From NCBI RefSeq assembly GCF_010667645.1, contig NZ_WHZV01000004.1, forward strand, positions 167,940 through 231,939: a DNA stretch of 64,000 nt, read 5' to 3'. The DNA comes from Bifidobacterium platyrrhinorum. Its GTDB lineage: Bacteria; Actinomycetota; Actinomycetes; Actinomycetales; Bifidobacteriaceae. The translations under genes and the position numbers were made by a program. Positions within the stretch are counted from its first letter, which is position 1. Each line of letters begins with the position of its first letter. Shown one piece after another: positions 24,898-33,728 of the stretch. The notes under the pieces were generated by a model. It searched no databases, had not been told where the DNA came from, and saw only the letters and a list, made by a program, of their open reading frames with translations.

Positions 24898-26298
24898 TTA
24901 TCTCCGGGAAACGGGCTTCCGCCGGAACGATCGCGCCAGCCAGTAGGCGGCCGCGCCGCCCAATGCGGCGAGCGTGGCGAACACCTGCGGGCGGCGCAGC
25001 TCGTTGCGCACGCTTGCGCCGTCCGTCACGCAATGGTCCTCGAACCACACGCGCACCTCGTTGCCGGAATAGCGGCCCACCAGATCGCCCCACGTGAGCA
25101 TGTGCGTCACATAGGCGGCCGGGTCGTCCTCGCGGAACTCGAACAGTCGGATGCCGCGCAGACGCGACTTCGGCCCGTAGCATTCGAATCCGCAGGTGGG
25201 CGCATACCCCAGATCGATGCCGTCGGAATGGCCGACGAACGCGTTCTTGTGGTCATGGCCGCAGAACAGGGCGAAATAGCCGCCCGCATCGCGCATCGCA
25301 TCCACCTCGCCCACGTTCTCGTCCGCGCAGCCGATCGCCTCGCCGAGCCTTGAGCCGGGGCGGCACTTGGATTCGTCGAGCACGTAGCAGCGGCCCGCGT
25401 GCGTGCGTGCGCCCTCCACGGCGTTCGGCGTCCAGGCGGGAACCTCCTTCAGCACGTCGTAGAACTCCTGCGGCGGGATGTGCTGGAACGCGATGGTCGG
25501 CACCGGCTTGCCGCCGTTGCGGGCGGCCAACGCCCGCTGCGAGGATTCCAGCCACGCGATCGCCTCGGGGGAGGGGGTGCCGTAGCCGTCGGAATCGGCC
25601 AGGTCGAGCCGGCGCGGGTTCGTCGCGTACAGCGGATACTGCGCGTCGCGTTCGGCGGGCGTGTTCTTCTCCGCGTAGTCGCCGGAATTGATCATCGTCA
25701 CTCCCATCGCCACACGGCCCGACCCGTCGGACGCCTCCACGGGCAACGCGAACGTGCCCGGCTCGAGGGCGAGGTCGCCGGAGCCGGCGCATGGGTTGAG
25801 GCAGCCCGGGAACTCGCGGTAGATGCCGTCCTGCTCGTCGGCGAGGATGCCGCACTGGAAGTCGTGGTTGCCGTAGGTGGCGGCGAACGGGACGCCCGCG
25901 TTCATCACCGGGCCCAGGAACGCGGCGAACGTGTCGCGCACCTTGCGGCGGGTGTCGTCCATCAGCTCGTCGGGCGTGACCACGTCGTCGACCGGCGGCA
26001 CGTCCGGGTTGCGCCGTTGCGCCATCTTGCGCCGCACGCCCTGCAGCTTCGCCTCGATCTCGGTGACGAGGCGCACGCGCGCGCCCGGCTCCTCGCCGCG
26101 GCGGCGCAGGAACGTGTCGATGTAGGCGGGGTCGTAGCCGCGGATCTGGTCACCGGTGAACACCACCAGATCGGGGTCGGCGGTCCGGATCGCCTCCCCG
26201 ATGAGGCGGATCGTGTCCTTGTCGACGTCGGGCTTGTCCTGGATGTCGGCCATCTGCAGCACGCGGAACGTGCCGTCCTCACGGAAACGCAGTGTCAT
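24898..26298 (-). CDS. Calcineurin-like metallophosphoesterase, C-terminally membrane-anchored
   Basis: A 466-residue phosphoesterase. Metal-binding motifs in order: MADIQDKP near residue 16 (Asp present, but Gln where many members have a His), VVFTGDQI, TYGNHDFQC, AFQHIPPQEF, and FCGHDHKN. The best general match is the purple-acid-phosphatase-like DUF group with Icc-type motifs. A hydrophobic helix near the C-terminus (VFATLAALGGAAAYWLA) followed by RSFRRKPVSRR suggests tail anchoring with the enzyme on the outer or inner face; there is no signal peptide, which favours inside. The substrate is unknown. The start at 26298 is the only well-placed ATG. Confidence 0.87.
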   Translation of the reverse strand: MTLRFREDGTFRVLQMADIQDKPDVDKDTIRLIGEAIRTADPDLVVFTGDQIRGYDPAYIDTFLRRRGEEPGARVRLVTEIEAKLQGVRRKMAQRRNPDVPPVDDVVTPDELMDDTRRKVRDTFAAFLGPVMNAGVPFAATYGNHDFQCGILADEQDGIYREFPGCLNPCAGSGDLALEPGTFALPVEASDGSGRVAMGVTMINSGDYAEKNTPAERDAQYPLYATNPRRLDLADSDGYGTPSPEAIAWLESSQRALAARNGGKPVPTIAFQHIPPQEFYDVLKEVPAWTPNAVEGARTHAGRCYVLDESKCRPGSRLGEAIGCADENVGEVDAMRDAGGYFALFCGHDHKNAFVGHSDGIDLGYAPTCGFECYGPKSRLRGIRLFEFREDDPAAYVTHMLTWGDLVGRYSGNEVRVWFEDHCVTDGASVRNELRRPQVFATLAALGGAAAYWLARSFRRKPVSRR

Positions 26299-26382
26299 GC
26301 CTTCAGTCTAGACCGGCGGCGCGTGGCGGAACACCGCCGGCCGGCAGGTGAACGACGGCGAGGCGTTGGGATGCGCCGCCGG

Positions 26383-26412
26383 TAGGATGGGGAATTACGC
26401 ATGTTACATGCG
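26383..26412 (+). promoter_or_regulatory. Candidate leuA promoter and palindromic operator
   Basis: TAGGAT (26383-26388) fits a -10 box. Ten bases downstream is a 15-bp palindrome, CGCATGT-T-ACATGCG (26398-26412), at about +4 to +18. This is a natural repressor position in front of leuA, whose ATG is at 26497. No leader peptide rich in Leu codons and no T-box is visible in the 5' region. Confidence 0.45.
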
Positions 26413-26496
26413 CGTAAACGATTCCCGCGCCGGCGGCAGTGTTCCGGCGCCCATGTGGCCGGCGACGTTCGGCCAGCAATCAAGTAAGGAGGAACG

Positions 26497-28416
26497 ATGG
26501 GTCAGGATCAATCATCGGTATTCGATCTCGCGGCCGTGGCCGCGGCATCCAACGGAGGGAACAACGACCCGCTGCTGCCTCCCGCACGCTTCATCGGCGA
26601 CCCGCAGAAGCCGAGCAGGATGCCCTACAACAAGTACGTCGCCTACGACAAGCAGGTGCCGTTCGACTACCCGGAGCGCACCTGGCCGGGCAAGAAGCTC
26701 CAGCGCGCGCCCCGCTGGTGCTCCGTCGATCTGCGCGACGGCAACCAGGCGCTCGTCAACCCGATGGACTCCGAGCGCAAGCTGCGCTTCTGGAACCTCC
26801 TGGTCTCCCTGGGCTTCAAGGAGATCGAGGTGGGCTTCCCGTCCGCCTCCGAAACCGACTTCGACTTCATCCGCATGCTCATCGAGCGTGAGCTCATCCC
26901 GGACGACGTCACCATCGTGGTGCTCACCCAGTGCCGCGAGCACCTCATCCGCCGCACCTACGAGGCGCTCAAGGGCGCCAAGCGCGCGGTCGTGCACTTC
27001 TACAACTCCGTGTCCGTGCTGCAGCGCGAGGTCGTGTTCCGCAAGAACAAGGCCGAGATCAAGAAGCTCGCCACCGACGCCGCCGAGCTGTGCAAGAGCC
27101 TTGAGGGCGAGGCCAAGGGCATCGACCTCTACTACGAGTACTCGCCGGAATCGTTCACCGGCACCGAGCCGGAGTACGCCGTCGAGGTGTGCAACGCGGT
27201 GATCGACGTCATCAAGCCGACCCCCGAGCACCCGATGATCATCAACCTGCCGGCCACCGTCGAGATGACCACGCCGAACGTGTTCGCCGACGAGGTGGAG
27301 TACGTCTCCACCCACCTGCAGGACCGCGACTCCATCGTGCTGTCCCTCCACCCGCACAACGACGAGGGCATGGGCGTGGCCGCCACCGAGCTGGCCGTGC
27401 TCGCCGGCGCCGACCGCGTCGAGGGCTGCCTGCTCGGCAACGGCGAGCGCACCGGCAACGTCGACCTCGTCACGCTGGGCCTCAACCTGCTCACGCAGGG
27501 CGTCGACCCGCAGATCGACTACTCGAACGTGCCGGAGATCCGCAAGACCGTCGAGTACTGCAACCAGATCAAGATCTCCGAGCGCCACCCGTACGCGGGC
27601 AACTTCGTGTTCACCGCGTTCTCCGGCTCGCACCAGGACGCCATCAAGAAGGGCCTCGAGGCCCGTCAGGTGGCGGCCGACCGCGCCGGCGCCAACCTCG
27701 ACGACTTCGTCTGGCTCGTGCCGTACCTGCCGATCGACCCGAAGGACATCGGCCGCACGTACGAGGCGATCATCCGCGTCAACTCGCAGTCCGGCAAGGG
27801 CGGCATGGCGTACCTGCTCAAGACGAACCACAACCTCGACCTGCCGAAGCGCCTGCAGGTGGAGTTCGACAAGATCGTGCAGAAGTACGCGGACGACACC
27901 AAGAAGGAAGTCAAGGACGAGGACATCTGGCGCCTCTTCAAGGACGAGTACCTGCCGGTCGAGCAGTCGGGCATGACCGCCGCCGGCGTGGTCGTCGGCG
28001 ACACGCACGACGCCACACTCGCCCCGTGGGGCCGCCTCAAGCTGCTCAAGGTGTCCGTCTCCTCCGGCGAGGACGGTTCCGACACCGTGCTCAAGGCGAA
28101 GGTGCTCGACCGCGGCATCAACGTCGGCAAAGACGAGGAGCAGGTGCGCGAGGTCTCCGGCATCGGCAACGGCCCGATCGCCGCGTTCCTCAACGCCCTG
28201 TCGAACTTCGGCATCGAGGCCTCCGTGATGGACTACGTGGAACACACCATGTCCGTCGGCACGGACGCCATGGCCGCCTCCTACGTCGAGTGCCAGGTGG
28301 GCGAGGACGACGACGCGCAGATCATCTGGGGCGTCGGCATCGACTCCTCGATCATCACAAGCTCGCTCAAGGCGATCATCTCCGCGATCAACCGCGCCAA
28401 CGCCGGCCGTCGCTGA
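26497..28416 (+). CDS. leuA: 2-isopropylmalate synthase
   Basis: Condenses acetyl-CoA with 2-oxoisovalerate, the committed step of leucine synthesis. The 639-residue protein belongs to the long actinobacterial type. The catalytic TIM barrel has VDLRDGNQALVNPM (Arg/Asp/Gln of the active site), GFKEIEVGFPSASETDFDF, the metal-binding SLHPHNDEG, and GCLLGNGERTGN. The regulatory LeuA dimer domain occupies roughly 500-630 (ISGIGNGPIAAFLNAL, VECQ). AAGGAGG lies just before the ATG. It is monocistronic: its own terminator follows at 28434. Confidence 0.97.
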   Translation: MGQDQSSVFDLAAVAAASNGGNNDPLLPPARFIGDPQKPSRMPYNKYVAYDKQVPFDYPERTWPGKKLQRAPRWCSVDLRDGNQALVNPMDSERKLRFWNLLVSLGFKEIEVGFPSASETDFDFIRMLIERELIPDDVTIVVLTQCREHLIRRTYEALKGAKRAVVHFYNSVSVLQREVVFRKNKAEIKKLATDAAELCKSLEGEAKGIDLYYEYSPESFTGTEPEYAVEVCNAVIDVIKPTPEHPMIINLPATVEMTTPNVFADEVEYVSTHLQDRDSIVLSLHPHNDEGMGVAATELAVLAGADRVEGCLLGNGERTGNVDLVTLGLNLLTQGVDPQIDYSNVPEIRKTVEYCNQIKISERHPYAGNFVFTAFSGSHQDAIKKGLEARQVAADRAGANLDDFVWLVPYLPIDPKDIGRTYEAIIRVNSQSGKGGMAYLLKTNHNLDLPKRLQVEFDKIVQKYADDTKKEVKDEDIWRLFKDEYLPVEQSGMTAAGVVVGDTHDATLAPWGRLKLLKVSVSSGEDGSDTVLKAKVLDRGINVGKDEEQVREVSGIGNGPIAAFLNALSNFGIEASVMDYVEHTMSVGTDAMAASYVECQVGEDDDAQIIWGVGIDSSIITSSLKAIISAINRANAGRR

Positions 28417-28433
28417 GTAATCGGCCATACGGA

Positions 28434-28476
28434 AAAAGGCTCCGTGCGAATCCGAATGATTCGCACGGAGCCTTTT
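28434..28476. terminator. leuA intrinsic terminator
   Basis: A perfect 19-bp stem (28434-28452 with 28458-28476), 5-base loop, starting AAAAGGCTCC and ending GGAGCCTTTT, so it works in both directions. It starts 18 bases after the leuA stop codon. Confidence 0.92.
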
Positions 28477-28522
28477 CCCGTTGCGGGCGGTTTGCCGGGC
28501 GTCGCCGGGAAACCGTGCCGGC

Positions 28523-28568
28523 GGGGGGGGGGGTAACGGCCCCGCCGACGCGGAACGGGCCGTTACCC
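28523..28568. terminator. 12-bp hairpin with an 11-G tract at the 3' end of the PBP gene
   Basis: GGGTAACGGCCC (28531-28542) pairs perfectly with GGGCCGTTACCC (28557-28568), loop 14 bases. Eleven consecutive G residues (28523-28533) overlap its outer edge. For the minus-strand PBP gene, whose stop is at 28583, this is a hairpin followed by a C-run, not a U-run. The homopolymer is likely to vary in length. Confidence 0.7.
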
Positions 28569-28582
28569 TCTGCGGCCGACGG

Positions 28583-30913
28583 TCAGCCGCCGTTCACGAC
28601 GCCGTTGTTGTCCCCGCCGTTGTTGCCGTTGCCGCCGCCGGAGTTGCCTCCGCCGTTGTTGCCGTTGTCCCCGCCGTTGCCGCCGGAACCGCCGTTGTTG
28701 CCGTTATTGTCGCCGGAGTTGCCGTCGCCGCTTCCGGAATTGTCGCCCGTGCCGTCGTTGACGTCGCCGTTCGAATCACCGGCGTTCGGGTCGACGTAGC
28801 CCGGGCAGCTGGAGCTGGACTGCGGGTCGGCCGCGCACTGCTTGTCCTGCTCCTCCTGCTGCAGTTCCGCATCGGACTTCTGCTTGGTGGCGGTCTTGGA
28901 ACCGAGGCCCCACGTGCCGTCGGAGCCGCCCACCTTGCCGTTGTCCTTCGCGGTGGGGAACGCCTCGTTGTCGGTGCCGCTCAGCGCCTGCGTCATGTAC
29001 TGGGTGAACAGGTGCACCGGATAGTCGGAGCCGCCGGTCCACTGGCCGAACGCGGGGATCTCCTGCGGGTTGCCGTTCGCGTCCGGGTACCACATGGCGA
29101 ACGTGGACACCACGGAAGGCGTGTAGCCGACGAAGCTCGCCGCGTACGAGTTGTTCGACGTGCCGGACTTGCCCGCCACGTTGTGGCCGATGGCGCGGGC
29201 CTCGGTCGCCGTGCCGGACTGGACCACGCCGGTGAGCGCCTTGGTCACCAGGTTCGTGTCGTTGGCGGCGAACACGCGTTCGGTGCCGGTCGGCGCCTGG
29301 TAGAGGTCCTTGCCGTCGCCGTCCTTGACGGCCGCCACGATGTGCAGCGTGGGCTTGTTGCCTTGGTTGGCGAGCGTGGCGTACGCCCAGGTCATGTCCT
29401 CCACGGTCAGGGCGTTGTTGCCGAGCACGGTGTACGGTTCGGAGCCGTCGAGCGCCGTGGTCTGCACGCCGGCCGTGCGGGCCGTCTGCGCGATCTTCTT
29501 CGTGCCGAGCTTGGTCTGCAGATCCATGTACACGGTGTTCGACGACATGGCCGTCGCCTTGTACAGGTTGATGGTGCCCATGTTCTCGCCGCCGAAGTTG
29601 CTCACCGTGCCGGTGATGCCCGGGTACGTGCGGTAGGAGTTGCCGTTGAACAGGGTGTCCAGGCTCACGCCCGCCTGCACGGCGTCGAGCAGGGCGAACG
29701 GCTTCATCGTGGAGCCGACCTCGTACTGCGCCTGCGTGGCGTTGTTGAGCTGCTTGGTGAGGTAGTCGTCGCCCGCATACAGGGCGATGATCGAACCGTC
29801 CTTCGGGTTCGCGCTCATCGCGCCGAACTGCATGCCGTCGGGCACCACGCCCTGCATGCCGTTGGACGAGGGGCTCACCACCTGCTGCATGAGGTCCTGC
29901 TTGGACTTGTCGATGGTGGTGACGATCTTGTAGCCGCCCGTGTCGAGCTCGTCCTTGGTGAACGCCTTGCGGCTTTCCAGCTCGTCACGCACCATCTGGA
30001 GCAGATAGCCGTTCGGCCCCTTGTAGACGTCCTGCTGGCTGATCTCCGCCGTGCCCGGCATCTTCGCCTCACGGGCCTGCTTGGCGGTGATGTAGCCGTC
30101 CTCGCGCATGATGCGGATCACACGGTTGAAACGCTGCTTTGCCATCTTCGGGTTCTGCGCCGGGTCCCAGCCGGAAGGGGAGGGGATGATGCCGGCGAGC
30201 GTGGCCGCCTCGGACAGCGTGAGGTCCTTCGCGTCCTTGTTGAAGTACGCCTTCGCCGCCGCCTGGATGCCGTACGCGCCGCGACCGAGGTAGATCGTGT
30301 TCATGTAGTTGCACAGCACTTCGCTCTTGTCCTGGCTCTGCGCGATCTTCAACGCGAGGATCGCCTCGTGCAGCTTGCCGGTGTACGAGGTGGTTTCGCC
30401 CAGATAATAGCGTTCCGCGTACTGCTGGGTGATGGTCGAGCCGCCCTGGCGGGTGCCCTTGGTGACGTTGTTGACGATCGCGCGGCCGATGCCGCGCAGG
30501 TCGATGCCCTTGTCGGTGTAGAACGTGCGGTTCTCGGAGGCCACGATGGCGTTGCCCACGTAGTCGGGCAGCGTGGAACAGCTGATGATGTCGCGGTTCT
30601 GCTCGGAGAAGGTGCCCATCTCAGTGGTGCCGTCGCTGAAGTAGACGGTCGTGTTCTCCGCCATCGCGATCTTCTCCGGCTGCGGGATCTCCGTGGTGGA
30701 ATACAGGTATGCGAACAGGCCGATGCCGGCGGCGAGCCCCGCCGCGATCAGGCCAAGCAGCCACTTGAGTACGAGATGCTTGCTGCGGCCCTTGAGTTTC
30801 GGGCCCTTTCCGCCGCTCACGCGATGGTTGCCGCCCCGGTAATGACGGGCGGCGGGTTTGCGCTCCGCCGTTCCCCTGGCATGACCTCTGCCGTTACGAG
30901 AATGTGAAACCAT
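28583..30913 (-). CDS. Class A penicillin-binding protein (bifunctional transglycosylase/transpeptidase)
   Basis: Builds and cross-links peptidoglycan outside the membrane. From the ATG at 30913 (GGTGG upstream) it is 776 residues: a basic cytoplasmic tail, a membrane helix (LVLKWLLGLIAAGLAAGIGLFAYL), and a GT51 domain with ENRTFYTDKGID and RQGGSTITQQ. The transpeptidase domain carries SxxK in VGSTMKPFALL, SxN in SSNTVY, and KSGT in VAGKSGTSNN. A long Gly/Asn/Asp-rich C-terminal tail (about the last 80 residues) ends ...GGNGNNGGDNNGVVNGG and is encoded by simple repeats. In the GT motif the usual ED is EN, with the catalytic Glu kept. Convergent with leuA. Confidence 0.96.
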   Translation of the reverse strand: MVSHSRNGRGHARGTAERKPAARHYRGGNHRVSGGKGPKLKGRSKHLVLKWLLGLIAAGLAAGIGLFAYLYSTTEIPQPEKIAMAENTTVYFSDGTTEMGTFSEQNRDIISCSTLPDYVGNAIVASENRTFYTDKGIDLRGIGRAIVNNVTKGTRQGGSTITQQYAERYYLGETTSYTGKLHEAILALKIAQSQDKSEVLCNYMNTIYLGRGAYGIQAAAKAYFNKDAKDLTLSEAATLAGIIPSPSGWDPAQNPKMAKQRFNRVIRIMREDGYITAKQAREAKMPGTAEISQQDVYKGPNGYLLQMVRDELESRKAFTKDELDTGGYKIVTTIDKSKQDLMQQVVSPSSNGMQGVVPDGMQFGAMSANPKDGSIIALYAGDDYLTKQLNNATQAQYEVGSTMKPFALLDAVQAGVSLDTLFNGNSYRTYPGITGTVSNFGGENMGTINLYKATAMSSNTVYMDLQTKLGTKKIAQTARTAGVQTTALDGSEPYTVLGNNALTVEDMTWAYATLANQGNKPTLHIVAAVKDGDGKDLYQAPTGTERVFAANDTNLVTKALTGVVQSGTATEARAIGHNVAGKSGTSNNSYAASFVGYTPSVVSTFAMWYPDANGNPQEIPAFGQWTGGSDYPVHLFTQYMTQALSGTDNEAFPTAKDNGKVGGSDGTWGLGSKTATKQKSDAELQQEEQDKQCAADPQSSSSCPGYVDPNAGDSNGDVNDGTGDNSGSGDGNSGDNNGNNGGSGGNGGDNGNNGGGNSGGGNGNNGGDNNGVVNGG

Positions 30914-31106
30914 AGGTTCCACCGTAGCCATAAGCCTTGAAAAAAGGACTTGGAATGGGCTTGGATGGGGGCTTGGCGGCCGGTTTGTGTATGAAATCCT
31001 CACAAAACGGAGGCGGCTGGCGAGGCCGGGCGTGCGCGTGTCCCGCCCGGTAGCCAGCCGCCCCCGTGTGTGCCGATGCCGTCTCCGGGCCCGGTGCCGG
31101 ATACCC

Positions 31107-32306
31107 CTACTTGTTGAGCAACGGGGCGACTTGGGTTTCGTAGGCGGTGAGGGCGGTGTCGATGACCTGGTGCATGTCGTAGTACTTGTACGTGCCCAGG
31201 CGGCCGCCGAACACGGTCTTCGGCTCGGCCTTGGCTTTCGCCTCGTATTGGGCGTAGAGTTTCCTGTCCTCGTCCGTGTTGATCGGATAGTAGGGTTCGT
31301 CGCCGCGCTCGGCGAACCGGCTGTACTCCTGCCAGACCACGGTCCTGTCCGGGTTCTGGGAGTCGCGGCGTTCCGGGTTGAAGTTCTTGAACTCGATGGC
31401 GCGCGTGTAGGGCACGTCCGCGTCGGAGAAGTTCATGACCGGGCAGCCGAAATGGTCGCCCTCGTCGTAGCGGACCTCCTTGAAGTCCACGGTCCGCCAC
31501 TTCAAATCCCCGAGCTCGTAGTCGAAGTACCGGTCGATCGGCCCCGTGTACACCACCGGCACGCCCGCCGCCTGGAGCGCCTTCTTGTTGTACGGCTGCG
31601 ACTCGTCGAAGAAGTCCACGCCCAGTCCGACGGTGATCCTCGGATCGTCGATCATGCGCTCCATCCACTTCGTGTACCCGTCCCTGGGCAGGCCCTCCCA
31701 CGTGTCCTTGAAGTAGCGGTTGTCGTAGTTGAACCTGACCGGCAGGCGCTTGATGATCGACGCGGGCAGTTCCGAGGGGTCGGTCTGCCACTGCTTGCCC
31801 GTGTAGTTCTTGATGAACGCCTCGTACAGGGGACGGCCGATCAGCTGGATGCCCTTGTCGTTGAGGTTCTGCGGGTCCGTGCCCGCCAATTCGCCCGCCT
31901 GCTCCTCGATGACCGCGCGTGCCTCGGCGGGCGTGTACGCCGCACGGAAGAACTGGTTGATGGTCCCGAGGTTGATCGGCAGCGGGTAGACGACGCCGTC
32001 ATGCGTCGCGTACACGCGGTGCACGTAGTCGGTGAACTCGGTGAACCGGTTCACGTACTCCCACACGCGCTTGTTGGACGTGTGGAACAAATGCGCGCCG
32101 TACTGGTGGATCTCCGCGCCCGTCTCCTCGTCGAAATAGCTGTACGCGTTGCCGCCGATATGACCACGCACATCGATGATGTGCACGCGCGCGCCCGTAT
32201 GCTCCACCGCCTGCTGCGCCACCGTCAAACCAAACAGGCCCGCGCCCACAATCACCAAATCCGGATACCGCGGACTTCCCGCCTGCGACGCCCCGTTACC
32301 AGCCAT
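31107..32306 (-). CDS. glf: UDP-galactopyranose mutase
   Basis: A flavoenzyme that converts UDP-galactopyranose to UDP-galactofuranose for cell-envelope polysaccharides. It is 399 residues, in the usual range. Visible: an N-terminal FAD site (DLVIVGAGLFGLTVAQQA), IDVRGHIGGNAYSYFDEETGAEIHQYGAHLFHT, the active-site loop around VYPLPINLGTINQFF, YTGKQWQTDP, and the C-terminal LGTYKYYDMHQVIDTAL. It lies alone between the PBP gene and the divergent SRP RNA. No glycosyltransferase is adjacent, though gtrA lies elsewhere in the window. Confidence 0.97.
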   Translation of the reverse strand: MAGNGASQAGSPRYPDLVIVGAGLFGLTVAQQAVEHTGARVHIIDVRGHIGGNAYSYFDEETGAEIHQYGAHLFHTSNKRVWEYVNRFTEFTDYVHRVYATHDGVVYPLPINLGTINQFFRAAYTPAEARAVIEEQAGELAGTDPQNLNDKGIQLIGRPLYEAFIKNYTGKQWQTDPSELPASIIKRLPVRFNYDNRYFKDTWEGLPRDGYTKWMERMIDDPRITVGLGVDFFDESQPYNKKALQAAGVPVVYTGPIDRYFDYELGDLKWRTVDFKEVRYDEGDHFGCPVMNFSDADVPYTRAIEFKNFNPERRDSQNPDRTVVWQEYSRFAERGDEPYYPINTDEDRKLYAQYEAKAKAEPKTVFGGRLGTYKYYDMHQVIDTALTAYETQVAPLLNK

Positions 32307-32408
32307 ACGACACCGATCCTTTCACCCGCGATGTGCGATTCGATTGCGACCAATACTACCGTGGGGGAGCGCGACACCACGAGGTCCCGGCATGGTGTAT
32401 AGTGGTCG

Positions 32409-32497
32409 AAGCCTCCACGCGGCGCTACGTCGCCCAACTCCCCCAGGGCAGGAATGCAGCAAGGGTAAGCGGCCTCTTGCGGGTGCGTGGAGGTTTT
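32409..32497 (+). ncRNA. ffs: Signal recognition particle RNA (small bacterial 4.5S type)
   Basis: The RNA core of the signal recognition particle, the partner of Ffh. The ends GCCTCCACGC and GCGTGGAGG pair to close the hairpin. The apical part contains the conserved SRP domain IV signature CAGGGCAGGAATGCAGCAAGGG, with the GGAA-type tetraloop region and asymmetric bulges. A run of T (TTTTTC) at about 32493 ends it. A -10 box TATAGT at 32398-32403 places the start at about 32410. Length about 88 bases. End points are accurate to a few bases. Confidence 0.88.
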
Positions 32498-32525
32498 TCT
32501 ATGCGTGTGGGCTAGTCTGGGGTGC

Positions 32526-33662
32526 ATGACCGACGAACAGCAACCCACGAATCCCCAGATCCGCGACCCCCATGCCCCGGTGAATCTGCTGCGCGATTTC
32601 GAGCCGTTGGACATCCCCACCGTCAAGGAGACGCCCGTCACCCTGTCCGACATCGCCGACTACGACGGCGATCCCACGGACGGCGCGCACGGGGACGACG
32701 CCGCGAAGACATCCGGCGTCGGACGGCACGGCATGCTCGTCGAGGACGATCCGCTGGCCCGCCGTCCGCGCGTATCCAGCAGGGTGCTGTGCCTCGTCCT
32801 CGGTCTGCTGCTCCTCGCCGCGGCCGCCGGCGTCTACTGGTTCGGCGTGCACACGGAGACCGGCCAGTCCTTCGACGATATGGTCGAATACTCGTTCAAC
32901 GGCCTCGTGCCCGGATGGCTGGCCGCCATGCTCGGCCTCGGCACGCATCTCGTGGTGCTCATCGGTTCGGCGCTGCTCGCCGTCGTCGCGGCCGTCGTCG
33001 CGGTCGCACGCAAACGTTGGTGGCTGCTCGGCCAGCTCGTCGTCTTCGGCGTGCTGTGCTTCGCCGCCTCGTTGCTCAAGGACGTGCTGCCGCGTCCGTT
33101 CATCATCCACACGAAGATCACCGCCGGCAATTCCGCGCCTTCGGGGCATACGATCCTGGCCGTCGCCGCCGCGGTCGCGCTGCTGTGCGCGGTGTCGCGC
33201 GGCTGGCGTTGGGTCGCCGCGCTCGTCGGCGTCTGCTGGAGCGCGTTCGTCGGCATGTCCGTCGTGCACGGCCAGTGGCATCGCCCCTCCGATGTGGTCA
33301 TGGCTGTCACGCTCGTCGGCGGCATCGCCCTCATCGTCCTCGCGTTCACGCGCGCGTCCGGCATGGACGCCACCGGCAAGCGCCGCTCCTCCGCCGGCGT
33401 GCAGATCGTCGGGTCCATCGCCGTCACCGGCGGCGCCCTCGCCTGCCTGTACGCCGCATACGTGGTCTGGCAGGTCGCGCCGGGCCTGCTGATGAGCGCG
33501 CAGTGGGCGCGTTCCGGCTCGGTCGCCGCGTCCGTCATCATGATCGTCGGCGTCGTCGCGCTCACGTTCGGACTGGCGCTCGTGACGCGCCAGCTCACCG
33601 CCGCGCCGCTGACCAAACTCGGCCTCGTCGGCGCGCCGCCGGCCCCGCCGAAGCGCCGCTGA
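32526..33662 (+). CDS. PAP2-family membrane phosphatase
   Basis: A 378-residue integral membrane protein of the PAP2/lipid phosphate phosphatase family. The three signature parts are KDVLPRPF (KxxxxxxRP), PSGHT, and SVVHGQWHRPSD (SRxxxxxHxxxD variant). These form the active site on the outer face and act on lipid phosphates or undecaprenyl-type diphosphates. A cytoplasmic Asp-rich N-tail precedes six or so helices, and there are extra helices at the C-terminus. I start at ATG 32526, because an upstream in-frame ATG falls inside the SRP RNA. TAGTCT 7 bases upstream suggests a leaderless message. Confidence 0.88.
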   Translation: MTDEQQPTNPQIRDPHAPVNLLRDFEPLDIPTVKETPVTLSDIADYDGDPTDGAHGDDAAKTSGVGRHGMLVEDDPLARRPRVSSRVLCLVLGLLLLAAAAGVYWFGVHTETGQSFDDMVEYSFNGLVPGWLAAMLGLGTHLVVLIGSALLAVVAAVVAVARKRWWLLGQLVVFGVLCFAASLLKDVLPRPFIIHTKITAGNSAPSGHTILAVAAAVALLCAVSRGWRWVAALVGVCWSAFVGMSVVHGQWHRPSDVVMAVTLVGGIALIVLAFTRASGMDATGKRRSSAGVQIVGSIAVTGGALACLYAAYVVWQVAPGLLMSAQWARSGSVAASVIMIVGVVALTFGLALVTRQLTAAPLTKLGLVGAPPAPPKRR

Positions 33663-33728
33663 CGCGCGGGCTGACCACCGCTGGTGGGTATGATGACTCC
33701 ACGAACGACAGAGATATAAGGAGAGGTC

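Noticed and set aside
28481..30907. 808-residue plus-strand frame opposite the PBP gene
   Set aside because: An antisense shadow of the PBP gene, whose catalytic motifs are unambiguous.
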